From the NCBI RefSeq assembly GCF_000744815.1, contig NZ_JQMQ01000005.1, positions 504,055-568,054 of the forward strand: a DNA stretch of 64,000 bases. The letters run 5' to 3'. Both the position numbers and the translations under genes were made by a program. Origin of the DNA: Phaeacidiphilus oryzae TH49. GTDB taxonomy: Bacteria > Actinomycetota > Actinomycetes > Streptomycetales > Streptomycetaceae. Shown here piece by piece: positions 39,995 to 47,774 of this stretch (its first letter is position 1; each line of letters starts with the position of its first letter). The notes below the pieces were generated by a model. The model ran no database searches. It was not told the origin of the DNA and saw only the letters and a program-made list of their open reading frames with translations.

Positions 39995-41329
39995 ATGCCG
40001 GACACCCCGCAGGACGTCCACGGCGGCGCGACGACCGCCCGGTCCGTCAACCGGCTCGGCGCCGCCTGGGCCGGGCGGCTGGACACCCCGCCGGGCGGCC
40101 AGGACGGCACGGTCTTCGCCCCGGTCGGCGTCTGGCCGCTGCTCGGCCTGCTGGCCGTCGGCGCCGAGCCGCAGGTCGCCGCCGAGCTCGAGGAGGCCGT
40201 CGGCCTGCCGGCCGGGCGTGCGGCCTCGGCGGCCCGCGTGCTGATCGAGGCGCTGGAGAAGCGGGACGGCATGTCCGCCGCCCTCGGCCTGTGGACCGCT
40301 GGCTCGGTGGGCCTCGACGCCGACTGGCTCTCCGCCCTCCCCGCCGGCACCCACGGCGAGCTCACCGGCGACAGCGCGGCCGACAAGGCCCGGCTGGACG
40401 GCTGGGCGCGGGACCGGACGGACGGTCAGATCCCGGCCATGCCGGTCCGGCTGGACCCCACCACCCTGCTGGTGCTCGCCTCCGCGTTCACCGCGCGGGA
40501 CGACTGGGCGCAGCGCTTCACCGAGCGCCCGCTGCGCCCCGGGAGCGGCCCGTGGTCCGGCCGCGAGCGCCCCGGACTCCACCGGGACTCGGCCCTGGAC
40601 GACGACTCGGTGGGCGTGCTGGTCCCCGACTCCACCGACCTCGACACCGGCACCGACGCGGGCGCGGGCACCGGCACGAGCGCGGGCGCGGGCGCGCCCG
40701 TCACCGAGGTCCGGATCGCCGGCGAGCGCACCCTCGACGTCCATCTGCTGCTCGGAGCCGAGGACGCCGCCCCGGCCCAGGTGCTGCGCACCGGGATCGC
40801 CGCGCTGGAGACCGCCGGAGGCCGAGCGGCCGGCGTCCGCCGGATCGGGGCCGAGGATCTGACGGAGGAGACCGCCGGCCCGGGGATGACCGTCGGCACG
40901 ACCACCACCACCGACCGCCTGGCCCGCCCCCGCCTCGATCTGAGCACGGTCCCCTTCGAGGTCTCGGCCACCCACGACCTCCTCCGGCTCGCGGAGGTCT
41001 TCGGCCTGGCCACCGCCGCCGATTCGGGGCGGAACCGGTTCCCCGGGGTGAGCACCGACACCCCGCTCGCCGTCCAGTCCGCCGGCCAGTCGGCGACCGC
41101 CGAGTTCAGCGCCACCGGTTTCCGCACCGCGGCGGTGACCGCGATCGGGATGATGCGGGCCGCCGCGGTGCTGCAGACCCCGCCGGAGCAGCGGGTACGG
41201 CAGGTGGCGGTGCGGTTCGAGCGGCCGTTCGGCTTCCTCGCGCTGCTGCGCCCGGAGCGCGGGGAGGGGGCGGAGGAGGGCCCGCCGCTGCTGCTCTCCG
41301 CGGGGTGGGTCGGCAGCCCCTCGGACTGA
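39995..41329 (+). CDS. Serpin-like protein
   Basis: 444 residues. The N-terminal VNRLGAAWAGRLDTPPGGQD then TVFAPVGVWPLLGLLAVGAEPQ recalls the serpin helix A/B region (the NxFxSPxS pattern). The C-terminal TAVTAIGMMRAAAVLQT and VRFERPFGFLALL, followed by LLLSAGWVGSPSD, match the reactive-loop-to-strand s4B/s5B region. A Gly/Ala/Thr-rich insert lies near 210-235. No secretion signal is seen, so it would act in the cytosol if a protease inhibitor. Serpins are sporadic in actinobacteria, and divergence of the reactive loop makes inhibitory function uncertain. GAGGGAGGG precedes ATG 39995. Confidence 0.8.
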   Translation: MPDTPQDVHGGATTARSVNRLGAAWAGRLDTPPGGQDGTVFAPVGVWPLLGLLAVGAEPQVAAELEEAVGLPAGRAASAARVLIEALEKRDGMSAALGLWTAGSVGLDADWLSALPAGTHGELTGDSAADKARLDGWARDRTDGQIPAMPVRLDPTTLLVLASAFTARDDWAQRFTERPLRPGSGPWSGRERPGLHRDSALDDDSVGVLVPDSTDLDTGTDAGAGTGTSAGAGAPVTEVRIAGERTLDVHLLLGAEDAAPAQVLRTGIAALETAGGRAAGVRRIGAEDLTEETAGPGMTVGTTTTTDRLARPRLDLSTVPFEVSATHDLLRLAEVFGLATAADSGRNRFPGVSTDTPLAVQSAGQSATAEFSATGFRTAAVTAIGMMRAAAVLQTPPEQRVRQVAVRFERPFGFLALLRPERGEGAEEGPPLLLSAGWVGSPSD

Positions 41330-41374
41330 CCGGCCGGCTTGCGGGGCCGCGGCCGGTGGCCAAGATTCGAGGGC

Positions 41375-41638
41375 ATGGACAAGAACCAGGGCCCGGGCCC
41401 CGGCGAGCCGCAGGACGCCCACGGCTCCCACGACTCCGGCGAGGCGGGCGAGCGCGGCCGGCGCCGCTCCGAGTACATCCGCCGCCTGCTGCGCGAGCTC
41501 GACGGCTACGAGGACACCGCCGGCGGCGAGATCCGCGCCGAACTCCACGAGCTGGACCGGCTGCGGCAGACCGGCGAGATCACCCAGGAGGAGTGGGAGC
41601 GGCACCGGGCGGAGATCATCCGGCAGAGCGAGGACTGA
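41375..41638 (+). CDS. Small SHOCT-like protein
   Basis: 87 residues. A flexible Gly/Pro/Asp/His-rich start is followed by the basic helix RRRSEYIRRLLRELDGYE and a C-terminal LHELDRLRQTGEITQEEWER, which resembles the SHOCT (short C-terminal) motif L..L...G.IT..E(F/W)E. SHOCT modules tether proteins to partners; a role here cannot be deduced. GAGGG lies immediately before ATG 41375. The gene sits between the serpin and ATPase genes on the same strand. Confidence 0.7.
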   Translation: MDKNQGPGPGEPQDAHGSHDSGEAGERGRRRSEYIRRLLRELDGYEDTAGGEIRAELHELDRLRQTGEITQEEWERHRAEIIRQSED

Positions 41639-41655
41639 TCCGCCGGCGGAGGGCG

Positions 41656-41661
41656 TAGGGT
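41656..41661 (+). promoter_or_regulatory. -10 box, leaderless start of the TmrB-like gene
   Basis: TAGGGT is followed by 7 nt and then ATG 41669 without any ribosome binding site, as in other leaderless genes of this window. Confidence 0.5.
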
Positions 41662-41668
41662 CGGCCGG

Positions 41669-42304
41669 ATGCTGGTGTGGATCAACGGCCCCTTCGGCGG
41701 CGGCAAGACGCAGACCGCGTACGAGCTCCACCGGCGGCTGCCCGGCAGCGTCGTCTGCGATCCGGAGCACGTCGGCTTCGGCCTCCACCGGATGACGCCG
41801 CGGGAGCTCCGCCGCGACTTCCAGGACCTGCCGGCCTGGCGGCAGGGCGTCCGCCAGGTGCTGGAGCGGGTCCTCACCGCGCAGCCGGAGCGGACCGTCC
41901 TCGCCCCGATGACCCTGGTGCGGGCGGAGTACTTCGACGAGATCGTCGGCGCCCTGCGCGCGGAGGGCCACCAGGTGCGGCACTTCGCGCTGCTGGCCGA
42001 GCGGGAGACGGTGCTGAAGCGGCTGCGCGAACGCGGCCTCGGGCACCTGGTGCGGATCGCCGGCGGAAGGGACGCGCCGCTGCGGCGGGAGAGCTTCGCG
42101 GTGGCCCGGCTGGACGACTGCCTGGAGCGGCTGCGGGACGAGCGCTTCGCCGAGCACATCCGCACCGACCGGCTGAGCGTCGCCCAGGTCGCCGAGAAGA
42201 TCGCCGCCTCCGCCGGACTGCCGATCTCCCCGGACCGGGACGGGCCGGTCCGCGGCCCCCTCCGGCGCGCCTGGACCGGCCTGCGCCACATCCGCCTCGA
42301 CTGA
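41669..42304 (+). CDS. TmrB-like P-loop ATPase/kinase
   Basis: 211 residues. A Walker A motif stands at the very start (INGPFGGGKTQTAYEL, residues 5-20), followed by DPEHVGFGLHRMTP, VLAPMTLVRAEYFDEIVGAL and RHFALLAERETVLKRLRERG. This is the layout of TmrB/zeta-type kinases, related to tunicamycin-resistance protein TmrB, which is thought to bind the antibiotic with nucleotide. It could phosphorylate a small molecule; resistance function is only a family-level possibility. The gene is leaderless-like and is followed 33 bp later by the phosphatase gene, which has its own promoter. Confidence 0.85.
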   Translation: MLVWINGPFGGGKTQTAYELHRRLPGSVVCDPEHVGFGLHRMTPRELRRDFQDLPAWRQGVRQVLERVLTAQPERTVLAPMTLVRAEYFDEIVGALRAEGHQVRHFALLAERETVLKRLRERGLGHLVRIAGGRDAPLRRESFAVARLDDCLERLRDERFAEHIRTDRLSVAQVAEKIAASAGLPISPDRDGPVRGPLRRAWTGLRHIRLD

Positions 42305-42330
42305 CCCGGCCGCCCGTCCCCGGTTAGCCT
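42301..42330 (+). promoter_or_regulatory. Leaderless promoter of the phosphatase gene
   Basis: CTGACC (42301-42306) and TAGCCT (42325-42330) are 18 bp apart, and GTG 42338 follows after 7 nt with no ribosome binding site. The -35 box overlaps the stop codon of the ATPase gene. Confidence 0.6.
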
Positions 42331-42337
42331 GGCCTTC

Positions 42338-42838
42338 GTGCACATCACCTTCGTCTGCAGCGGGAACATCTGCCGCTCGCCCTCCGCCGAACTGGTCCTC
42401 CGCGAGCGCCTGGCCGAGGCCGGGCTCGCCGACGGGGTGGAGGTGAGCAGCGCCGGGATCGGCCCCTGGCACGTCGGGGACCCGATCGACCCGCGCGCCG
42501 CCGAGGTCCTGGCCGGCCACGGCTACCCCACCGGCCACATCGCCGAGCAGGTCGGGCCCCGCCACCTCAAGGCGGACCTGCTGCTGGCGATGGACGCCGG
42601 CCACGAGACGGCGCTCCGCCGGCTGCTCCACCGCGAGTACGGCAGCGGCGCGGAGGGCGATCCGGCCGCCCGGGTCCGCCTGCTGCGCTCCTTCGACCCG
42701 CGCGCGGTGGCCGCCGGAGAGCTGGACGTGCCCGACCCCTACTACGGCGGGGACGAGGGCTTCCAGGAGATGCTGGAGATGATCGAGGCGGCGATGCCCG
42801 GCCTGCTGGACTGGGTGCGCGAGCAGCCGGAGGGGTGA
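42338..42838 (+). CDS. Low-molecular-weight protein-tyrosine phosphatase
   Basis: 166 residues. The active-site loop CSGNICRS (C7-x5-R13) stands at the N-terminus, directly after the first strand, and the general acid Asp lies in DVPDPYYGGDEGFQEM, as in PtpA-type enzymes. It dephosphorylates tyrosine-phosphorylated proteins or a small phosphoester in the cytosol. Length is normal. The GTG start is leaderless-like. The fructosamine kinase gene overlaps or closely follows its end, so the two are co-transcribed; in Streptomyces this gene order is common. Confidence 0.95.
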   Translation: MHITFVCSGNICRSPSAELVLRERLAEAGLADGVEVSSAGIGPWHVGDPIDPRAAEVLAGHGYPTGHIAEQVGPRHLKADLLLAMDAGHETALRRLLHREYGSGAEGDPAARVRLLRSFDPRAVAAGELDVPDPYYGGDEGFQEMLEMIEAAMPGLLDWVREQPEG

Positions 42839-42843
42839 GCGCC

Positions 42844-43737
42844 ATGCCAGAGGACCGGACCAGAGCGGCCGCGGCGGCCGCGGAGCGGCTGACCGGAAGG
42901 GCCGTGTCGGACCCCCGGCCGATGCCGGGCGGGGACGGCGGCTCGGCCCTCACCCGGGTCCGGCTGGCGGACGGCGGGGCCGCGGTGGTGAAGCGCGGGC
43001 AGGCGCCCCGGGCGGTGCCCGCCGAGGCGGCCGGGCTGCGCTGGCTGGCCGAGGCCGGCGCCCCGACCCCCGCCGTCCTGGGCGCGGACGAGGAGTGGCT
43101 GGTCATCGAGGCGGTGCCGGAAGGCTCCGCCGGTCCGGCCGAGGCCGAGGAGCTGGGCCGCCGGCTGGCCCGGACCCATGCGGCCGGCGCCCCGGCCTTC
43201 GGCTCGCCGCCGCCCGGCGGCCCGGCGGACGCCTGGATCGGCCGGGCGCCGATGCGCAACCGCGAGGGCCGGGACTGGCCCGCCTGGTACGCAGAGCACC
43301 GCCTCCTCCCCTATCTCAGGACGGCCGTGGACCGGGGCTCGATCGAGCCGGGGGCCGAGGCGGGCGCGATCGAGGAGGTCTGCTCCCGCCTCCCCCGGCT
43401 GGCCGGTCCGCCCGAGCCGCCGGCCCGGCTGCACGGCGACCTGTGGAGCGGCAACGTCCTGTGGGCCGGCGCGGCCTCCGGCGACGCCCGGCTGATCGAT
43501 CCGGCGGCGCACGGCGGGCACCGCGAGACCGACCTCGCCATGCTGCGCCTCTTCGGCTGCCCGCAGCTGGACCGGATCCTGACGGCCTATCAGGAGGAGA
43601 CGCCACTGGCCGACGGATGGGCGGAGCGGGTGCCGCTGCACCAGCTCTTCCCGCTCCTGGTGCACGCGGCCCTCTTCGGCGGGGGTTACGGCGGCCAGGC
43701 GGTCGCGGCCGCGCGGACGGCGCTCGCGCGGGGCTGA
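42844..43737 (+). CDS. Fructosamine/ketosamine-3-kinase family protein
   Basis: 297 residues of the APH/choline-kinase-like fold. GGDGGSALTRVRLADGGAAV followed by VVKRG holds the ATP-binding Lys, VPAEAAGLRWLAEAG is the family's E-containing helix, and LHGDLWSGNVLWAG is the catalytic loop, with the later Asp in RLIDPAAHGGHRETDLAM. Fructosamine kinases phosphorylate sugars attached to lysines and so repair glycated proteins. ATG 42844 has GGAGGGG at 9 nt; GTG 42835 overlaps the phosphatase stop and is an alternative. The 3' end shows a 15-bp tandem duplication. Confidence 0.92.
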   Translation: MPEDRTRAAAAAAERLTGRAVSDPRPMPGGDGGSALTRVRLADGGAAVVKRGQAPRAVPAEAAGLRWLAEAGAPTPAVLGADEEWLVIEAVPEGSAGPAEAEELGRRLARTHAAGAPAFGSPPPGGPADAWIGRAPMRNREGRDWPAWYAEHRLLPYLRTAVDRGSIEPGAEAGAIEEVCSRLPRLAGPPEPPARLHGDLWSGNVLWAGAASGDARLIDPAAHGGHRETDLAMLRLFGCPQLDRILTAYQEETPLADGWAERVPLHQLFPLLVHAALFGGGYGGQAVAAARTALARG

Positions 43738-43760
43738 GGCCGACGGGGCTGAGGCCGACG
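43731..43760. repeat. 15-bp tandem repeat at the kinase gene 3' end
   Basis: GGGCTGAGGCCGACG is present twice in tandem with a partial third copy. The first copy contains the TGA stop of the fructosamine kinase gene (43735-43737); the second keeps an in-frame TGA. Confidence 0.8.
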
Positions 43761-43822
43761 GGGCTGAGCCCGCCAGGGCCCCGTGCGCGGAACTGCTCGC
43801 TGACACGCCGTCACACGCAGTC

Positions 43823-43852
43823 TTGCGCACGGCCGTTCACAGCTTCTACCGT
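43823..43852 (+). promoter_or_regulatory. Candidate promoter of the GH31 gene
   Basis: TTGCGC (43823-43828) and TACCGT (43847-43852) are separated by 18 bp and lie 61 bp before the ATG at 43914, which has its own ribosome binding site (GGGAAGGA). Confidence 0.45.
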
Positions 43853-43913
43853 TCTCCCCAGCGTCTCCGGTACCGCATCCGCACCGTTCGAGACCCCAGG
43901 GAAGGACCGCCGC

Positions 43914-46064
43914 ATGCGCCGCGTCCCTCGTACCCTCCACACCCTCCGCATCCGACGCAGACTCTCCGCGGCCGGGCTGCTGCTCCTCGCCGCGGCCGTA
44001 CTGCCGGGCGTCACCCCCGGCCCGGCGGCGGCCGCGGCCGGGCCGGCAGCGGCCGCCGCAGCCTCCGCGCCCTCCGCGCCCTCCGCGACCTTCCGGGACG
44101 CCGGGTCCTCCCTGGACCTCACCGTCGCGGCGGCCTCCGGCGCCCCCGGTTACACCCTCCGGATCGACCGGTCGCCGTTCCGGATCACCACCCTGCGCGG
44201 CGGCGACGCCGGGCCGACCGTCATGGCCACCACCGCCGGCCAGGCCGGCTCCTCCGGCCCGGCGGACTTCCTCACCGCCTCCGGCTGGGCCACCGCCACC
44301 GCCGTGCGGCAGGCGCGCTGGGCCGACGGCGTGTTGGACCTGACCCTCGCCACCACCGCCGCCGGCGACACCGTCGACTACCGGATCACCCCGGCCGCCG
44401 ACCGCTACCGCACCACCTGGTCGATCGCCGGGCCGGCGCCCGCGACCCAGGTCGCCGCCCACTACACCACCGCCTCCGCCGGCCACTGGTACGGGCAGGG
44501 CGAGACGCCGAACAGCTACCAGCCCTGGCCGCTGGACACCGGCAGCGTCCGGGACACCTCGATGGCCCCGGCCGAGTACCTGATGACCGAGCCGTTCTGG
44601 TTCACCCAGCGCGGCAGCGGGCTGTGGGTCGACACCCACGACGTCATGGACGTCTCGATGAACTCGCTCACCCCCGGCGTCTTCGGCTACGCCCTCACCG
44701 GCAGCTCCGCGATGGACGCCACCGTCTTCGTCGAGCGCACCGCCCGCGACGTCTACCAGGACTACCTGGGCATCACCGGCCCGCCCGCCCAGGTCCGGGC
44801 CACCAAGCAGGAGTTCGCCCAGCCGCTGTGGAACACCTGGGCGCAGTTCTACACCTCGGTCACCGAGGACGGCGTCCTCTCCTACGCCCAGGGCCTCCAC
44901 GACGCCGGCGTCCCGGCCCAGGCGATCCAGGTGGACGACGGCTGGATGACCCACTACGGGGACTTCGCCTTCAACAGCAAGTTCCCCAGCCCGAAGACCC
45001 TCTCCGACCGGATCCACGCGCTGGGCGACAAGTTCGGCCTGTGGGTGACCCTGTGGATCAACAACGACGCGGACGACTACGCCTACGCCGCCCAGCACGG
45101 CTATCTGCTGCGGTCCAAGTCCGACCCGTCCAAGCCCTGCTCGGTGAGCTGGTGGAACGGCACCGCCGGGATCGTCGACCTGGCCAACCCGGCCGCCCGG
45201 GCCTGGTACACCGGGCAGTTGACGAACCTTCAGCAGACCTACGGCGTCGACGGGTTCAAGTTCGACACCCGGTTCTTCGACGAGTCCTGCGCCGCCTACC
45301 CCGGCTACTCCGCGCTGGACTACCTCACCCTGGGCGCACAGCTCACCTCGCAGTTCGACCAGCAGGGCGCGGGGGTGCGGATCCACTGGACCGGCTCGCA
45401 GAAGTACGGCTTCGTCACCCGCCAGGTGGACAAGGGCACCGGCTGGCCGTACCTCCGCTCGGCGGTCGCGCAGAACCTGGCGATCTCCACCGTCGGCTAC
45501 CCGTTCATCGAGACCGACATGATCGGCGGCTCGCTCGGCCAGCCGCCCGCCACCAAGGACGTCCTGGTCCGCTGGGCGCAGGCGGCCTCGGCGATGCCGC
45601 TGATGTACTCCTCCACCTCGCCGCTTGGGGTCAGCAACCCGTACGGGAGCCAGTCCTACGACCGCCAGACGGTGGCGCTGTACACGGCGGCGGTCAAGCT
45701 CCACGAGCGGCTGGCGCCGTATGTGCAGAAGCAGGTGGCGCGGGCGGAGAGGAGCGGTGAGCCGATCATGAAGCCGCTCTTCTTCGACTTCCCGGGCGAC
45801 CAGGCCGGCTACACCGTCAGCGACGAGTGGCTGCTCGGCGACGACCTGCTGGCCGCCCCGGTCCTCGCGGACTCGGCCACCCGCGCCGTCCACCTCCCGC
45901 CGGGCCGCTGGTACGACACGGTCCACCACCGGGTGCTGACCGGACCGGCCGACCTCCCGTCCTTCTCCGCCGATCTGGACCAGACCCCGCTCTTCGTCCG
46001 GCTCGGCACCCCGGACACCGGCGCGCTGATCTCCGCGCTCGCCCCCGCCGCCACCCGGCCCTGA
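43914..46064 (+). CDS. Secreted GH31 glycosidase
   Basis: 716 residues. The N-terminus has an Arg-rich n-region and hydrophobic core (RIRRRLSAAGLLLLAAAVLP) ending in AAAAAG; the RRRLSAAG element could be read by Tat. The GH31 catalytic barrel is clear: VPAQAIQVDDGWMTHYGDFA, WVTLWINNDADDYAYAAQHG, and the nucleophile Asp in VDGFKFDTRFFDESC. The C-terminal beta domain (LLGDDLLAAPVLADSATRAV, then HLPPGRWYDT) is typical. Substrates in this family include alpha-glucosides, xylosides and sulfoquinovosides; the Trp/Asp pattern does not decide. It acts outside the cell. A strong terminator follows. Confidence 0.92.
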   Translation: MRRVPRTLHTLRIRRRLSAAGLLLLAAAVLPGVTPGPAAAAAGPAAAAAASAPSAPSATFRDAGSSLDLTVAAASGAPGYTLRIDRSPFRITTLRGGDAGPTVMATTAGQAGSSGPADFLTASGWATATAVRQARWADGVLDLTLATTAAGDTVDYRITPAADRYRTTWSIAGPAPATQVAAHYTTASAGHWYGQGETPNSYQPWPLDTGSVRDTSMAPAEYLMTEPFWFTQRGSGLWVDTHDVMDVSMNSLTPGVFGYALTGSSAMDATVFVERTARDVYQDYLGITGPPAQVRATKQEFAQPLWNTWAQFYTSVTEDGVLSYAQGLHDAGVPAQAIQVDDGWMTHYGDFAFNSKFPSPKTLSDRIHALGDKFGLWVTLWINNDADDYAYAAQHGYLLRSKSDPSKPCSVSWWNGTAGIVDLANPAARAWYTGQLTNLQQTYGVDGFKFDTRFFDESCAAYPGYSALDYLTLGAQLTSQFDQQGAGVRIHWTGSQKYGFVTRQVDKGTGWPYLRSAVAQNLAISTVGYPFIETDMIGGSLGQPPATKDVLVRWAQAASAMPLMYSSTSPLGVSNPYGSQSYDRQTVALYTAAVKLHERLAPYVQKQVARAERSGEPIMKPLFFDFPGDQAGYTVSDEWLLGDDLLAAPVLADSATRAVHLPPGRWYDTVHHRVLTGPADLPSFSADLDQTPLFVRLGTPDTGALISALAPAATRP

Positions 46065-46099
46065 GCGCCGGGGGCGGAGGGAAGCGGAGGGAAGCACCG

Positions 46100-46128
46100 C
46101 CCGCCGCCCGGCCGTGCCGGGCGGCGGG
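46100..46128. terminator. Bidirectional terminator between GH31 and MFS genes
   Basis: CCCGCCGCCCGG (46100-46111) pairs perfectly with CCGGGCGGCGGG (46117-46128), a 12-bp stem with a 5-nt loop, ending one base before the stop codon of the convergent MFS gene. Confidence 0.85.
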
Positions 46129-46129
46129 T

Positions 46130-47554
46130 TCAGTCCGGCAGGGTCTCGCCGCGGGTCTCCGGGGCCAGGCGGACCAGCAGGATGCCGACCGCGAAGACGA
46201 CCGCGGTGAGGGTGAGCGGCAGGGTGAGCGAACCGGTGGCGTGGATGCCGTAGCCGATCAGGAAGGTGCCGGCCGCCGCCACCCAGCGGGAGAAGGTGGT
46301 GGTGAAGGCGAAGGCGGTGGCCCGCATCCGGGTCGGGTACTGCTCGGGCAGCCACAGCGTGAAGACCGCGAAGCTGGCGCCGCCGAGCCCGAGCAGCGGC
46401 AGGAAGCAGAAGGTGACCGCGATCGAGTGCATCGGGTACGCGATCCCGTAGGCGCCCACGGTACCGACGATCATCAGGCCGAACATGCAGGCCAGCGCGG
46501 ATCGGCGGCCCCAGCGCTGGGCGAGCCGGGGCACCGCGAAGCAGCCGAGGACGGTGAAGGCGGCCACCGTCATCGAGGAGAGGCCGGCCAGCCGGACGAT
46601 GTCGCCCTTGGTCCAACCGCCCTGGGTGGCCAGGTTGCTGACGGCGGTGGGGACGTAGGTCGAGCCGGCCCACAGGCCGATCACGCAGACCACCAGCAGC
46701 ACCAGGTTGCCGAGGGTGCGGGAGCGGTAGCCGGGTGAGAAGACCTCCTTGGCCGGCTCCCAGAACGAGCGCCTGCGGGCCTCCGCGCTCTTCTCCTCCC
46801 ACTTGTCCGGCTCCGGCATGGTCCGGCGGAGGAAGAAGACCGCGATCGCCGGGATCGCCCCGACCGCGAACATCCCGCGCCAGCCCAGCGAGGTGCCGAA
46901 GAGGAGGTAGATCGCGGAGACCACGATCACGCCGAGGTAGGCGGCGGAGTGCATCAGCCCGGAGAACCGCTCGCGGGAGCGCTCCGGCAGCGCCTCGGCG
47001 AGCAGCGTCCCGGCCATCGCCCACTCGCCGCCGACGCCGACCGCCGCCAGGAAGCGGAAGGCGTTCCACTCCCACAGGTCGGTGGAGATCCCGGCGAGGG
47101 CGGTGAAGACGCCGTACATCAGGATGGAGGCCATCATCGCGGGCCTGCGGCCGAACCGGTCCGCGACCGGCCCCCAGAGGAAGGAGAAGCCCCAGCCGAG
47201 GAGGAAGACCGCGGCGCTGATCTGGCCGTACCAGCCGACCGCGGCGGGGGTGTCGGCGATTCCGGAGCGCGGCAGCAGCACGGCCATGGTCGGGGCGAGC
47301 ACCAGGCCGAAGATCGTCCAGTTGAAGCCGTCCATCGCCCAGCCGCTGAACGAGCCCCAGAACGCCCGGGACTGATCCCGGGTCAGCCGGGGGCGCTGCC
47401 CGTCGGCCGGATCGGGACCGCTGCCGTCGGCGTCGGCGTTGGCGGCAGCGGTGGCAGCGGCGGCGGTGGCGGTCGCAGAGGCCGGGGCCGAGACCGGGCC
47501 GGTGCCGGCCCCGGCGCCGCGGCCTGTGTCTCCGGCTGGTTCGTCGATGGTCAT
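46130..47554 (-). CDS. MFS transporter (metabolite:H+ symporter-like)
   Basis: 474 residues. A long Ala/Thr-rich cytosolic N-tail (1-55) precedes 12 predicted helices. Motif A is SFLWGPVADRFGRRPAMMAS, with a second copy FAVPRLAQRWGRRSALACMF in the C-half. FRFLAAVGVGGEWAMAGTLL carries the R..GxGxxGE signature of MHS/sugar-type importers, and WLPEQYPTRMRATAFAFTTT is also typical. It probably imports an organic acid or sugar. ATG 47554 has AAGGGG upstream; an in-frame ATG at 47602 would lengthen the tail. The neighbouring GH31 gene is convergent and need not be functionally linked. Confidence 0.9.
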   Translation of the reverse strand: MTIDEPAGDTGRGAGAGTGPVSAPASATATAAAATAAANADADGSGPDPADGQRPRLTRDQSRAFWGSFSGWAMDGFNWTIFGLVLAPTMAVLLPRSGIADTPAAVGWYGQISAAVFLLGWGFSFLWGPVADRFGRRPAMMASILMYGVFTALAGISTDLWEWNAFRFLAAVGVGGEWAMAGTLLAEALPERSRERFSGLMHSAAYLGVIVVSAIYLLFGTSLGWRGMFAVGAIPAIAVFFLRRTMPEPDKWEEKSAEARRRSFWEPAKEVFSPGYRSRTLGNLVLLVVCVIGLWAGSTYVPTAVSNLATQGGWTKGDIVRLAGLSSMTVAAFTVLGCFAVPRLAQRWGRRSALACMFGLMIVGTVGAYGIAYPMHSIAVTFCFLPLLGLGGASFAVFTLWLPEQYPTRMRATAFAFTTTFSRWVAAAGTFLIGYGIHATGSLTLPLTLTAVVFAVGILLVRLAPETRGETLPD

Positions 47555-47761
47555 CGGGCGGCCCCTTCGTCGCGGTCGTCTCGATTCGGCGAGATCGTTC
47601 AACGGAATTCAGCGAACAGGTCCAGTGGCTGGACCACTGGGCCGTCAGAGTGCCAGAGATCACGGAGGGCCTGTCAAGGGGTAGGCCGGGCCGCCCCCGG
47701 ACTTCACACCTTCACCACCGGCAGGGGAACGGTTCGCCCGCACCCCGCCCGCCGCGCACGG

Positions 47762-47767
47762 TACCGT
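47762..47767 (+). promoter_or_regulatory. -10 box of a leaderless promoter for the trypsin-FHA gene
   Basis: TACCGT is followed by 7 nt and ATG 47775 with no ribosome binding site. It marks the 5' end of the five-gene trypsin/stator/kinase cluster. Confidence 0.55.
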
Positions 47768-47774
47768 GCGGGCC

